The notes beneath the pieces were generated by a model, which was given only the letters and a program-made list of their open reading frames with translations, made no database searches and had not been told where the DNA came from. A program made the position numbers and the translations under genes. 64,000 bases of DNA. It comes from Synergistaceae bacterium (GTDB lineage Bacteria; Synergistota; Synergistia; Synergistales; Aminobacteriaceae). Below are positions 25,757-33,929 of the stretch, piece by piece. Where the stretch lies: positions 112,874 to 176,873 of the forward strand of contig JAHDKT010000042.1 of the NCBI GenBank assembly GCA_018436725.1, in the 5' to 3' direction. Numbering within the stretch: the first letter of the stretch is position 1; every line of letters begins with the position of its first letter.

Positions 25757-26749
25757 GTGAGCGATATTCGTGAAAACATAGTAGTGCCGGAAAAAGAACA
25801 GCTTCCGCTCGATGTCCGGCGCGGAAGCGGACTGACCCGAGTTTTTCTCGAAATAGGCTTCGGAAACGGCGAATTTATCGTCCATCTGGCCCGACAAAAT
25901 CCGGACGCGTATTTTTGGGGCGTAGAAATGTCGCGTTCATGCGTTCTTCGCGCTCTCAAACGAATTCAGGGAGAGGGTTTGAACAATGTATCTCTGCTCT
26001 GCGGAGACGCCAGATTTATTCTGAAAGAATGTATACCTAAAGAGTCGCTGGATGGAATATACATGAATTTCCCTTGCCCATGGCCGAAGAAGAAACATTC
26101 CAAGAGGAGGGTGTCGAGCGGAGATTTCCCTTCCGAGATCTCCGGGGTTCTCAGGAAGGGCGGATTCTTCGAACTTGTGACCGACGAGGAATGGTACGGG
26201 GTGGAAGTGCGGAATGTTCTGTCCGCTCACCCTTCCTTGCAATTGGGCGAATGGTGTATCAACCCGCCCCGCCTAGTCACGACGAAGTATGAGCGGAAAT
26301 GGCTCGAGATGGGGAAGAAGATTTTTCTTTCAAGGTTTGTTAAAAACAACGAAGAGGGATATTCTGAGAGATCCATCTTCTTGAGGAGGGCTGAGGACGT
26401 GCATATTCGAGTTCCCGGAAAGGGGTCTTTAAACGTTTTTGTAAAAGGACTCTACAACCAGGGAGGAGGAAACGGCGAGTCGCTTTGGGTTTATAAAAGA
26501 AGCTACGCGTCCGGCGACGGAGGGGCGCATCTTGTCGAAGTAGTCGCCGGAGACGGTTCCTTCGAACAGAAGTTTTTCCTCCAGATCGTGGAACGTGAAG
26601 AAGATGTCCTCGTCAAGATAGCTCCATACTCTAGTCCATTTCTAACCACCTCGGTTCGGGGGGCTCTTGAAGGTTTGGGCGGATTGATCGAGGCGCACTA
26701 TGCCGAATCCAAAGGGACGATGCCCTCGAAGAAGGAGCGCGTCCTGTGA
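25757..26749 (+). CDS. trmB: tRNA (guanine-N7-)-methyltransferase with C-terminal extension
   Basis: TrmB makes m7G46 in tRNA. The SAM site EIGFGNGEF lies near residues 32-40 and the catalytic signature NFPCPWPKKKHSKRR near 105-119. The GTG at 25757 is chosen because AGGAGAG lies ten bases upstream. The 330-residue protein is about 100 longer than typical TrmB; residues from about 215 on (RAEDVHIRVPG to the end) form an extra domain that I cannot assign, similar in length to extensions seen in some thermophile homologues. rsmD overlaps by four bases. Confidence 0.93.
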   Translation: MSDIRENIVVPEKEQLPLDVRRGSGLTRVFLEIGFGNGEFIVHLARQNPDAYFWGVEMSRSCVLRALKRIQGEGLNNVSLLCGDARFILKECIPKESLDGIYMNFPCPWPKKKHSKRRVSSGDFPSEISGVLRKGGFFELVTDEEWYGVEVRNVLSAHPSLQLGEWCINPPRLVTTKYERKWLEMGKKIFLSRFVKNNEEGYSERSIFLRRAEDVHIRVPGKGSLNVFVKGLYNQGGGNGESLWVYKRSYASGDGGAHLVEVVAGDGSFEQKFFLQIVEREEDVLVKIAPYSSPFLTTSVRGALEGLGGLIEAHYAESKGTMPSKKERVL

Positions 26750-27300
26750 ACGAAGGAAGAAGGATAAAAGAAGTGCGTCCGACATCGGGGAAGGTGCTGG
26801 GGGCCCTCTTCAGCATTCTTGGGAACCTTGAAGGGCGCGCATTCCTGGACCTTTTTTCCGGAACGGGGAGAGTGGCTCGCCGAGCCGCCGATGGCGGAGC
26901 ATCCTTTGTCGTTGCAGTGGAGCTTCTTCCCGGACGTGCGAGAGAAATTCGGTCGCTCTTCGCCGACGCCGCTTCATTTCTTCTGTTTTCTATGGATGTC
27001 CGGAGGGCGCTTTCCATGCTGGAACGCAAAGGGCATCGTTTCGATGTGATCTTCGCAGATCCTCCCTACGGCGCGGGGTGGCCTCGGCTTCTCGGAGAGA
27101 TCCTCTTTCCGCCTTCCGGTGGAGTTGCGCGCTCCGACGGAGTGGTTGTCATAGAGCACTCGGTCCGGGAGGAAGTGCCTCCCGGACCGACCTATGTAAT
27201 TACGGATCGCCGCGAGTACGGAGACACAGCGCTCTCCTTTCTCGCGCCCGCCGCTTCGTCCGAAAGAAGTCGCGGCGAGAAAGGAGACGGAGAAGAATGA
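26746..27300 (+). CDS. rsmD: 16S rRNA (guanine966-N2)-methyltransferase RsmD
   Basis: The start RRIKEVRPTSGKVLGALFSIL, the SAM motif FLDLFSGTGRVA (about residues 33-44) and the catalytic FADPPYGAGW (about 103-112) define RsmD. GTG start in a GTGA overlap with trmB; coaD starts in its stop (ATGA). rsmD-coaD is a widespread gene pair. Confidence 0.93.
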   Translation: MNEGRRIKEVRPTSGKVLGALFSILGNLEGRAFLDLFSGTGRVARRAADGGASFVVAVELLPGRAREIRSLFADAASFLLFSMDVRRALSMLERKGHRFDVIFADPPYGAGWPRLLGEILFPPSGGVARSDGVVVIEHSVREEVPPGPTYVITDRREYGDTALSFLAPAASSERSRGEKGDGEE

Positions 27301-27803
27301 AACGAAGCATAAGCGCGGTCTACCCGGGTTCCTTCGACCCCATAACCAACGGCCATATTTACATCGCCGAGCGCGCGGCCGCGCTCTTCGACGAAGTGGT
27401 CGTCAGCGTCCTCCTGAACCCGCAGAAGAAAGCGGCGTTCACCGTCGAAGAGCGGAAAGCTATGGTTCGAGAAGCTCTGAGTCATTTGAACAATGTAAAG
27501 GTTGGTTCGTTCTCCGGCCTTCTTGTCGATTTTCTTCGCCAGGAACGGAGCCGTATCATTATCAGGGGACTGCGGGCGCTGTCCGATTTCGAGTACGAAT
27601 TTCAACTTGCTCTGATGAACAGGCAGCTCGCTCCAGACATCGAAACCCTGTTCATCGTTACCGAGGCCAGATACTCCTACCTGTCGAGCCACGCCGTCAA
27701 GGAGATATACCAGTTCGGAGGAGCAGTACATGAAATGGTTCCCCCTGGAGTCTTCCGCCGTCTCAGAGAGCGTTTTCCCCTTCAGCACACCCTTGGCCCG
27801 TGA
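27297..27803 (+). CDS. coaD: Phosphopantetheine adenylyltransferase
   Basis: CoaD transfers AMP to 4-phosphopantetheine, giving dephospho-CoA. The nucleotidyltransferase motif YPGSFDPITNGHIYI is at residues 9-23, IIRGLRALSDFEYE near 87-100, and YSYLSSHAVKEI near 124-135. 168 residues, typical. The ATG at 27297 overlaps rsmD by four bases. Its 3' end overlaps the convergent tmcAL 3' end by 41 bases. Confidence 0.97.
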   Translation: MKRSISAVYPGSFDPITNGHIYIAERAAALFDEVVVSVLLNPQKKAAFTVEERKAMVREALSHLNNVKVGSFSGLLVDFLRQERSRIIIRGLRALSDFEYEFQLALMNRQLAPDIETLFIVTEARYSYLSSHAVKEIYQFGGAVHEMVPPGVFRRLRERFPLQHTLGP

Positions 27804-29016
27804 TGAGATGGCGTTTTTTCTCCGCACCCGGATCGAGGGTCGGAGCAATTCCCTCCCAAAGGGCCGCTGCGCTCGACTCGAGAAACGCAAGCCTCCCTTC
27901 GGGCCACCGTGCGCGGAGCGGCAGTTTGCCCCTCAGGGGAAGCCGCGATGTCTTCCGCATCTTTCTGAGTATCTCGACGCCTATCTCGTCGGCGGCAAGC
28001 GGGTGAATGTACGCAGGACCGTGCGCTTGGAACGCTCGGTTTTCATCATGCCCAATTCCGAGGAGCATGTGCATGAGCTGTCTTTGCACTCGTCCGCGTG
28101 TATACCTTCCGGTGACGCACTTTCCGACGAACTCGTCCCAGGAGCCGCATTCCTCGGAGAAACGCAGCATCCTGTTTTCCATTCCTTCCCGCATCTCCGA
28201 AGAGAGTGCAAGTGTTTCTTTCGGCGTTCGCAACAACGTCGCCCGCGCTATTCTCCAGAGAATGTCTTTCGATAGAACGTATCGTCCCTGCTCCAAGGAC
28301 CGGCGGACAACGCTTCCGGTGGACGGCGGAATCGCGCTTTCGACCGCCTCGAATCCTTCTTTCTCAAGACCGCGGCGGATTGCGGACGCGCTCGCGAAAA
28401 ACGGGAGCCCGTCCGAAGCGGCAAGGGCCGTATCATGATAGCCTCCTCCGGTACGCTGCACGGATATGCAGCGGATGCCGTATCCTCTTCTCGCGATATG
28501 CACCATGTACGCCAGCGCCAGCGAATTGTTCGGGGAAGAAACAAAAGCGCCGTACTCCGGCGAAAACGAAGCCAATGCCTCCGCGCGGGCTTTTACGTAG
28601 GAAAATCCCGAATTCAGATATTTTTTCAGAGTATCCTTGAAAGTAACTGGTTCGTGGACTAGAATAGCAAGGAGCGGTGCAACATCGAAATCAGGTTCCT
28701 CCATTCCGAAAGAGAGGGTTCGAACAAGACCGGTGGCGGCGAGGATATCGACCGCCCCCGCAGCGAACACGCCGGCATTATGACAGGAAAAAAAGACGGG
28801 TAGCTCGAGCACCAGGTTGGCGCCTGCCTGAAGTGCGCTTTCGGCGCGGTCCCATTTGCTTAAAAGCGCCGGTTCCCCTCTCTGCGTAAAATAGGAGGAG
28901 AGCGCGACAACAATCCCGTCTGCCCCCGTTTCATCCTTTGTCCGGCGAATATGATGAAGATGGCCGTAATGCAATGGGTTGTACTCGGCTACAATACCAA
29001 CATAATTTCCATAAAT
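27763..29016 (-). CDS. tmcAL: tRNA(Met) cytidine acetate ligase (TmcAL), probable ATT start
   Basis: TmcAL acetylates the wobble cytidine of elongator tRNA-Met using acetate and ATP. The nucleotidyltransferase motif AEYNPLHYGHLHHI is near the N-terminus; GISLTRGGxxH-like SVQRTGGGYHDTALA and SASAIRR follow. I place the start at ATT (29016): AGGAGG lies nine bases upstream and the family starts at that point. In-frame TTGs at 29044-29049 have no ribosome site and fall in the predicted -10 element. This gives 417 residues. The neighbour ackA also handles acetate, a suggestive pairing. Confidence 0.85.
   Translation of the reverse strand: MYGNYVGIVAEYNPLHYGHLHHIRRTKDETGADGIVVALSSYFTQRGEPALLSKWDRAESALQAGANLVLELPVFFSCHNAGVFAAGAVDILAATGLVRTLSFGMEEPDFDVAPLLAILVHEPVTFKDTLKKYLNSGFSYVKARAEALASFSPEYGAFVSSPNNSLALAYMVHIARRGYGIRCISVQRTGGGYHDTALAASDGLPFFASASAIRRGLEKEGFEAVESAIPPSTGSVVRRSLEQGRYVLSKDILWRIARATLLRTPKETLALSSEMREGMENRMLRFSEECGSWDEFVGKCVTGRYTRGRVQRQLMHMLLGIGHDENRAFQAHGPAYIHPLAADEIGVEILRKMRKTSRLPLRGKLPLRARWPEGRLAFLESSAAALWEGIAPTLDPGAEKKRHLITGQGCAEGENAL
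28979..29006 (+). promoter_or_regulatory. Predicted ackA promoter
   Basis: TTGTAC (28979-28984), 16 bp, CATAAT (29001-29006). It lies inside the start of divergent tmcAL. Confidence 0.45.
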
Positions 29017-29045
29017 GGCGACCTGCCTCCTTTCGCATCGGCACA

Positions 29046-29075
29046 ACAATACAACCTGCGAAAGCGGCTGGTCAA
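29046..29075 (-). promoter_or_regulatory. Predicted tmcAL promoter
   Basis: Minus strand TTGACC (29070-29075), 18 bp, TATTGT (29046-29051). Transcription would begin near 29039, downstream of the in-frame TTG codons, which supports the ATT start at 29016. Confidence 0.5.
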
Positions 29076-29098
29076 GACGAGAGGAAGGGGTAGTACTC

Positions 29099-30298
29099 AT
29101 GAAAATTCTTGTTGTTAACTGCGGCAGTTCATCCCTCAAGTATCAGCTTTTCGACATGACCAACGAATCCGTGCTTGCGAAAGGGCTCGTCGAAAGAATT
29201 GGTATCGAAGGCGCGCGAATAAAGCACACGAAGACCGGAATGGACGCCGTAATAAAGAACAGGGAGATATCCAATCACAAGGTGGCTTTCAAGGTTGTGG
29301 TGGAAGCTCTTCTCGACGCGGAGCACGGGGTCTTGAAGAGCCTCGATGAACTCGCTGCGGTAGGGCACAGAGTGGTGCACGCAGGCGAACGATATGCCGG
29401 CTCCGTCCTTATTACCCATGACGTCATCGACGCGCTGGAAGAGTGTGTTCCTCTCGCTCCTCTACACAACCCGGCAAACCTTATGGGTATCTACGCGGTT
29501 ACCGAGGCTCTCCCCAATATACCGCAGGTTGGCGTCTTCGATACCGCGTTCCATCAGACAATGCCCGGATACGCCTATATGTACGGCGTACCCTACCACT
29601 ACTACGAAAAATATAAGGTCCGACGATACGGTTTCCACGGCACCAGCCACTACTATGTTGCGCACAGGGCCGCCGAAATTCTCGGGAAACCGATTGAGTC
29701 GCTCAATATTGTCACATGCCATATGGGGAATGGAAGCTCTCTCGCCGCAGTGAAAGGCGGAAAGTCAGTCGATACGAGTATGGGGTTCAGCCCCCTTCCC
29801 GGCGTCATTATGGGAACCCGCTCCGGCGACGTTGACCCGTTGCTGATATCGTATCTCGCCGAGCAGGAAGGCATCGACAACAAGGCGATGAGCCATGTAC
29901 TGAACAAAGAAAGCGGCCTATTGGGAATCTCCGGCGTGAGCAGCGATCTGCGCGATATAGAAGATGCGGCGGATGCCGGCAATCAAAGAGCGAAACTCGC
30001 CGAAGAGATGCTGTACTACGGTGTAAAGAAATACGTGGCTTCATATGCTGCAGCCATGGGCGGCATAGATGTGCTCGTTTTCACCGCCGGAATAGGAGAG
30101 AACAGCGGACGCGCCCGAGAGGCTATATGCGCCGGTCTTGAATTCATGGGAATCAAGCTGGACAAAGAAAAGAACAATGTTCGCGGCAAAGAAAGAATAA
30201 TCGGCGCCGACGACAGCCGTGTGACGATCATGGTCGTTCCCACCGATGAGGAGCTTGTCATCGCACGGGATACCAAAAAAATCGCCATCGGACGGTAG
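29099..30298 (+). CDS. ackA: Acetate kinase
   Basis: AckA makes ATP from acetyl phosphate, or the reverse. The N-terminus MKILVVNCGSSSLKYQLF, the GFHGTSHYYV segment (near 180-189), CHMGNGSSLAAV and FTAGIGENS (near 326-334) are all intact. 399 residues, full length. The ATG at 29099 has GAGGAAGGGG upstream; the frame is open further left only inside the tmcAL promoter. No phosphotransacetylase gene is adjacent. yceD follows. Confidence 0.97.
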   Translation: MKILVVNCGSSSLKYQLFDMTNESVLAKGLVERIGIEGARIKHTKTGMDAVIKNREISNHKVAFKVVVEALLDAEHGVLKSLDELAAVGHRVVHAGERYAGSVLITHDVIDALEECVPLAPLHNPANLMGIYAVTEALPNIPQVGVFDTAFHQTMPGYAYMYGVPYHYYEKYKVRRYGFHGTSHYYVAHRAAEILGKPIESLNIVTCHMGNGSSLAAVKGGKSVDTSMGFSPLPGVIMGTRSGDVDPLLISYLAEQEGIDNKAMSHVLNKESGLLGISGVSSDLRDIEDAADAGNQRAKLAEEMLYYGVKKYVASYAAAMGGIDVLVFTAGIGENSGRAREAICAGLEFMGIKLDKEKNNVRGKERIIGADDSRVTIMVVPTDEELVIARDTKKIAIGR

Positions 30299-30325
30299 AT
30301 GTTGCCACGCCGGGAGGAGAGGAAC

Positions 30326-30949
30326 GTGCCCATAACAGAAAAGCCGAACTCATGGCGCTTTGAAATTGAAACTCCGGAGCTTGGAAACGAAGACGCGGCG
30401 ACAACCGCTCTATGGGAGCAGTCCATATCTTCGGCTTCACTCTCGGATGACGAAAGTGAAGCCTCCGGGGCGGAAATTCTCTATGACGGGCAGATCTTCC
30501 GTTTCATCTCCCCGCTCCGCGTGGAAGCAGAGGCTCGATGGGCAGGAGATGACCTGTGCGTATCTATTTTTGTTCGCGCGGCTTTTTCCTCGCAATGTTC
30601 TCGATGTCTTGAGCCGGCAGATATTGAAATTCTGGATGATTTCATGTATCTTTATTCTTTGCGGAAGAAGACCGCCGCGAACCGTAACGGCGCAACCGAG
30701 GAAACCGACGAGGAATATCGTATAGTGCCGGTAACTTCCTGGAAGAACCGCCTCGATATCTCCGAGCAGGTTTGGGAAAGCCTCGTTCTTTCTCTGCCGA
30801 TGCGCGTTCTCTGTTCTCGGGAGTGCCGCGGTATCTGTCCGACGTGCGGGAAGTCTCTGAATTCGGAATCGTGTTCTTGTACGCCCGAAGGAAGGGATCC
30901 TCGGTTTGAAAAGCTTCTTGCAACAAAATTCGATCAGGACACAGAGTGA
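30326..30949 (+). CDS. yceD: YceD-family protein (DUF177)
   Basis: A 207-residue protein with the DUF177 pattern: a SSQCSRCLEP segment near residue 90 and the C-terminal SRECRGICPTCGKSLN, both Cys-rich. Its location directly before rpmF and the fab cluster is the classic yceD-rpmF-plsX-fabH order; YceD has been linked to 23S rRNA. GTG at 30326 is preferred (GGAGG eight bases upstream) over the ATG at 30299, which directly follows the ackA stop. Confidence 0.85.
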   Translation: MPITEKPNSWRFEIETPELGNEDAATTALWEQSISSASLSDDESEASGAEILYDGQIFRFISPLRVEAEARWAGDDLCVSIFVRAAFSSQCSRCLEPADIEILDDFMYLYSLRKKTAANRNGATEETDEEYRIVPVTSWKNRLDISEQVWESLVLSLPMRVLCSRECRGICPTCGKSLNSESCSCTPEGRDPRFEKLLATKFDQDTE

Positions 30950-30967
30950 AAAGGAGGGAAATGCAGA

Positions 30968-31165
30968 ATGGCGACGCCGAAAAGCAGGGTATCCCACGCC
31001 CGTACACATAAAAGAAAGTCGGAGTGGATCCGGTCTCTGTCCGGCCCTGAGCTGAGCACCTGCCCGCATTGCGGAGAAGTGATCATGAACTACAGAGCTT
31101 GCGGAGAATGCGGATTTTACAGGGGCAGGAAAGTCCTTGAGACCGCAACGGAAGCGAAGGAGTAA
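30968..31165 (+). CDS. rpmF: 50S ribosomal protein L32
   Basis: A 65-residue L32 that starts MATPKSRVSHARTHKRKS and carries a zinc ribbon formed by CPHC and CGEC. A terminator follows, so yceD-rpmF can be transcribed separately from the fapR operon. Confidence 0.96.
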   Translation: MATPKSRVSHARTHKRKSEWIRSLSGPELSTCPHCGEVIMNYRACGECGFYRGRKVLETATEAKE

Positions 31166-31195
31166 CGCGGTTACCGGCTCCAAGCTGATGTGTCG

Positions 31196-31228
31196 AAAAA
31201 AGGGAGGGGAGAGCCCCCTCCTTTTTTT
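31196..31228 (+). terminator. Terminator after rpmF
   Basis: GGAGGGG and CCCCCTCC form the stem; it is preceded by As and followed by seven Ts. Confidence 0.88.
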
Positions 31229-31252
31229 GTTGTTTCTCTTTCTTCAACCCTA

Positions 31253-31281
31253 TTGACCGCACCCCGCAAGGCAATTATACT
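31253..31281 (+). promoter_or_regulatory. Promoter of the fapR-plsX-fab operon
   Basis: TTGACC (31253-31258), exactly 17 bp, TATACT (31276-31281). Transcription should begin near 31288, just upstream of the FapR-like operator. Confidence 0.75.
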
Positions 31282-31303
31282 TACCTTGTCTTGAGAGTAG
31301 ATG

Positions 31304-31320
31304 TTAGTATCAGGTGGTAA
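31304..31320. promoter_or_regulatory. Candidate FapR operator
   Basis: TTAGTATCAGGTGGTAA matches the known FapR operator TTAGTACCTGGTACTAA (Bacillus) at 13 of 17 positions, with the TTAGTA left arm perfect. It lies about 16 bases after the predicted start of transcription and before the fapR ribosome site. This predicts malonyl-CoA-relieved autoregulation of the whole operon. Confidence 0.75.
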
Positions 31321-31907
31321 ATGAGGGGGCGGCTTCCATCAAGTCTCAGAGAAAAAAAAACCGACAAGAGAAGTTGCTGAAACTCATCGAGCAAAATCCT
31401 CTTGCGACGGATGAACAGCTTGCGACGATTCTCACCGCGAGCATCAGCACTATCCGTCTCGATAGAGCTGTTCTTGGCGTACCGGAACTCCGCGAACGAA
31501 TGCGCTCCATGGCGCAAAAAGCGACCAGCAGACTCCGTTCATTGAAGCAAAGCGAAGTTGTGGGCGATCTGCTTGAACTGGAACCCAATAAGTGGGCTCT
31601 TTCGGTTTTGGAAACACGTCGGGAGATGGCTTTCCGCGAGACGGACATGGTATGGGATCATTACATTTACGCCCAGGCTAGTTCGATCGCGATCGCGGTC
31701 GTTGAAGCGGATTTCGTTATAGTGGACTCCATGAGAGGCGAATATAAAGGACATGCTCGGGTAGGGGATGCTCTCGTTGCCCGGGCAAAGGTCGGAGTCA
31801 ACAAGGACGATAAATACATTGTCAGCGTGCGGACGAAGGTTGGAGACAGAGAGATTTTCGTTGGAAGATTCATTGCCGCCATCGTCGCGGAAAACAGGCT
31901 TTTTTGA
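31314..31907 (+). CDS. fapR: FapR, fatty acid synthesis repressor
   Basis: FapR has an N-terminal helix-turn-helix (LATDEQLATILTASISTIRLDR) joined to a hot-dog domain that binds malonyl-CoA (C-terminal half, with QASSIAIAVV and GHARVGDALVARAKV). The RQEKLL, IRLDR and PELRERM stretches match Bacillus FapR. The canonical start is GTG at 31314 (197 residues), but it lies inside the operator and has no ribosome site. GAGGGGG at 31323-31329 is eight bases before ATC at 31338, where Bacillus FapR also begins, so ATC may be the real start. plsX follows, as in Bacillus. Confidence 0.92.
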   Translation: MVNEGAASIKSQRKKNRQEKLLKLIEQNPLATDEQLATILTASISTIRLDRAVLGVPELRERMRSMAQKATSRLRSLKQSEVVGDLLELEPNKWALSVLETRREMAFRETDMVWDHYIYAQASSIAIAVVEADFVIVDSMRGEYKGHARVGDALVARAKVGVNKDDKYIVSVRTKVGDREIFVGRFIAAIVAENRLF

Positions 31908-31930
31908 GTTTCGAGAGAGGTGAATTCCGT

Positions 31931-32920
31931 TTGATTCTTGCTCTTGACGCAATGGGAGGCGACCACGGTCCTTCCGAAATATGCAAAGCCGCTCTGCTGG
32001 CCTGCGAGGAATTCGACGACCTGGAGCTTCTGCTTGTCGGCTCCGAGTCCTTAATTCAGCCGTTCCTGGAAGGAGCGTCGTCCTCCGTAGCGAAGCGTCT
32101 TTCCATCGTTCATACAGATGAGCGTATCGATATGGATGAACACCCTACGCTCGCCATTCGAAAAAAAAGGAATTCCAGCATGAGGCTCGCGATGGAAATG
32201 GTCCGCTCGGGAGAGGCGTCCGGATGTGTTTCGGCGGGGAACACCGGTGCAATCGTTGCAGGGGGAGTTCTTGTCGTGGGGAGAATTTCAGGAATAGATC
32301 GTCCTGCGATGGGAGTCGCTCTCCCCACGCTGAACAAATATACGTTCCTCCTCGATGTGGGCGCCAACGTACGGAACAAACCGTACCATCTATTTCAATT
32401 CGCGCACATGGGAAATATCTATTCGAAACGCATTCTCGGCGTTTCGGAGCCGCAGGTGGCCCTTCTTTCCAATGGATCCGAGGATATTAAGGGAGATGAA
32501 GTGATCTCGGGCGCCAAAACGCTGATCAAAGAGAGTTCTCTTAATTTTTCCGGGTACGTCGAGGGAGACGATATTCCTTACAGCAGGGCGGATGTTGTCG
32601 TATGCGACGGTTTCTCGGGCAATGTCGTGCTCAAGTTCGCCGAAGGACTTATGACTGCGGTAGCGTCGATGCTGAAGGAAGAAATCGGGCAAAGAATTCT
32701 CCCGAAGGTTGGAATGCTCTTCATGCTCCCTATGATGAAGGACTTGATCGCTCGTTTCCACTACGAGAAACACGGCGGCACCCCTCTTCTCGGAGTGAAC
32801 GGGGCTGTTATAAAAGCCCACGGACGTTCAAAAGCGCCCGCTATCGTCAGCGCATTGAGAGTGGCCAGAAATTTCGTCGAGCAGAACGGCGTAGAGTTGA
32901 TCAGGGAAGAGTTGGGATAA
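31931..32920 (+). CDS. plsX: Phosphate acyltransferase PlsX
   Basis: PlsX converts acyl-ACP to acyl-phosphate for glycerol-3-phosphate acylation. It starts ILALDAMGGDHGP, the family hallmark, and contains SAGNTGAIVAGG (about 97-108) and LLSNGSEDIKG. The TTG at 31931 is chosen (AGAGGTG eight bases upstream); the frame opens at a TTG at 31904 overlapping fapR, without a ribosome site. 329 residues. Confidence 0.94.
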   Translation: MILALDAMGGDHGPSEICKAALLACEEFDDLELLLVGSESLIQPFLEGASSSVAKRLSIVHTDERIDMDEHPTLAIRKKRNSSMRLAMEMVRSGEASGCVSAGNTGAIVAGGVLVVGRISGIDRPAMGVALPTLNKYTFLLDVGANVRNKPYHLFQFAHMGNIYSKRILGVSEPQVALLSNGSEDIKGDEVISGAKTLIKESSLNFSGYVEGDDIPYSRADVVVCDGFSGNVVLKFAEGLMTAVASMLKEEIGQRILPKVGMLFMLPMMKDLIARFHYEKHGGTPLLGVNGAVIKAHGRSKAPAIVSALRVARNFVEQNGVELIREELG

Positions 32921-32933
32921 AGGAGGTCTCCTC

Positions 32934-33929
32934 ATGGCATTTTTTCAAGGAGTACCCGTAACCATTCGCGGAAGCGGCATGTATGTCCCGAGCAAAGTAG
33001 TAACCAACGAAGAGCTTTCTAAGATTGTCGAGACTAGCGACGAGTGGATACGGGAGAGAACCGGTATTCGGAGAAGACATATTGCCGAGGCCGGAGAGCT
33101 TACAAGCGCACTTGCCGAGAGAGCGGGGCGAGCGGCCCTTGAAAACGCGGGAGTATCATCCTCCGAGGTCGACATGATCATCGTCGCTACCAACAGCCCG
33201 GATACTCTTTTCCCGGGAGTTGCTCCGAAGGTCCAAGGGTTGCTCGGAGCGGAAAAGTCGGGCGCTTTCGACGTGCAGTCCGGATGTACAAGCGGCGTGT
33301 ACTCCATCGTCCTCGCAGTGAACGGCATCGCCTCGGGCATTTGGAGGAACGTTCTGGTAATCGGCGCCGAAGTTCTTTCACCGCTTGTGGACTGGACGGA
33401 CAGAAACACCTGCGTTCTCTTCGGCGACGGCGCAGGAGCAATGCTCCTCGGCCCGTCGAACGGCGAAGGACGCTTTCTCTCCGCCGAGTTGAGAGCCGAC
33501 GGCACAAAGCACGACCAGATAACGCTTCTCGGAGGTCTCATAGAAAATCCGGCGTCCTTGGAGAGCATCGAGCAAAAAAAGCACTTTGTCGCGATGAAGG
33601 GAAACGATGTCTTCAAATTCGTCAACAGGGTCATCCCTCCCTTCCTTAAAGACTTCTGCGAAGACTCCGGACTTTCGGCCGATGCAATCGACTGCTGGTT
33701 TTTTCACCAGGCGAACCAGAGAATTATCGAACGAGCTGCGGAGAGGCTCGGTATCGCTCCGGAGAGAGTATTCATCAATCTTGATGAATACGGTAACACT
33801 TCGGCAGCATCCGTTTTCATCGCGCTCTCGGAGTACATGAAGCTGGGGAGACTTCATCCCGGCCAAAGGTTACTTTTTACCGCTTTCGGAGCAGGTATGA
33901 CGTACGGAGGTGTCATCTATGAATCTTAA
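32934..33929 (+). CDS. fabH: 3-oxoacyl-ACP synthase III
   Basis: FabH condenses acetyl-CoA with malonyl-ACP to start fatty acid chains. The catalytic triad is present: Cys118 in QSGCTSG, His in FHQANQRI (about 253) and Asn in YGNTSAAS (about 283). 331 residues. GGAGG precedes the ATG. The next gene, fabK, overlaps its end by 11 bases. Confidence 0.96.
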   Translation: MAFFQGVPVTIRGSGMYVPSKVVTNEELSKIVETSDEWIRERTGIRRRHIAEAGELTSALAERAGRAALENAGVSSSEVDMIIVATNSPDTLFPGVAPKVQGLLGAEKSGAFDVQSGCTSGVYSIVLAVNGIASGIWRNVLVIGAEVLSPLVDWTDRNTCVLFGDGAGAMLLGPSNGEGRFLSAELRADGTKHDQITLLGGLIENPASLESIEQKKHFVAMKGNDVFKFVNRVIPPFLKDFCEDSGLSADAIDCWFFHQANQRIIERAAERLGIAPERVFINLDEYGNTSAASVFIALSEYMKLGRLHPGQRLLFTAFGAGMTYGGVIYES

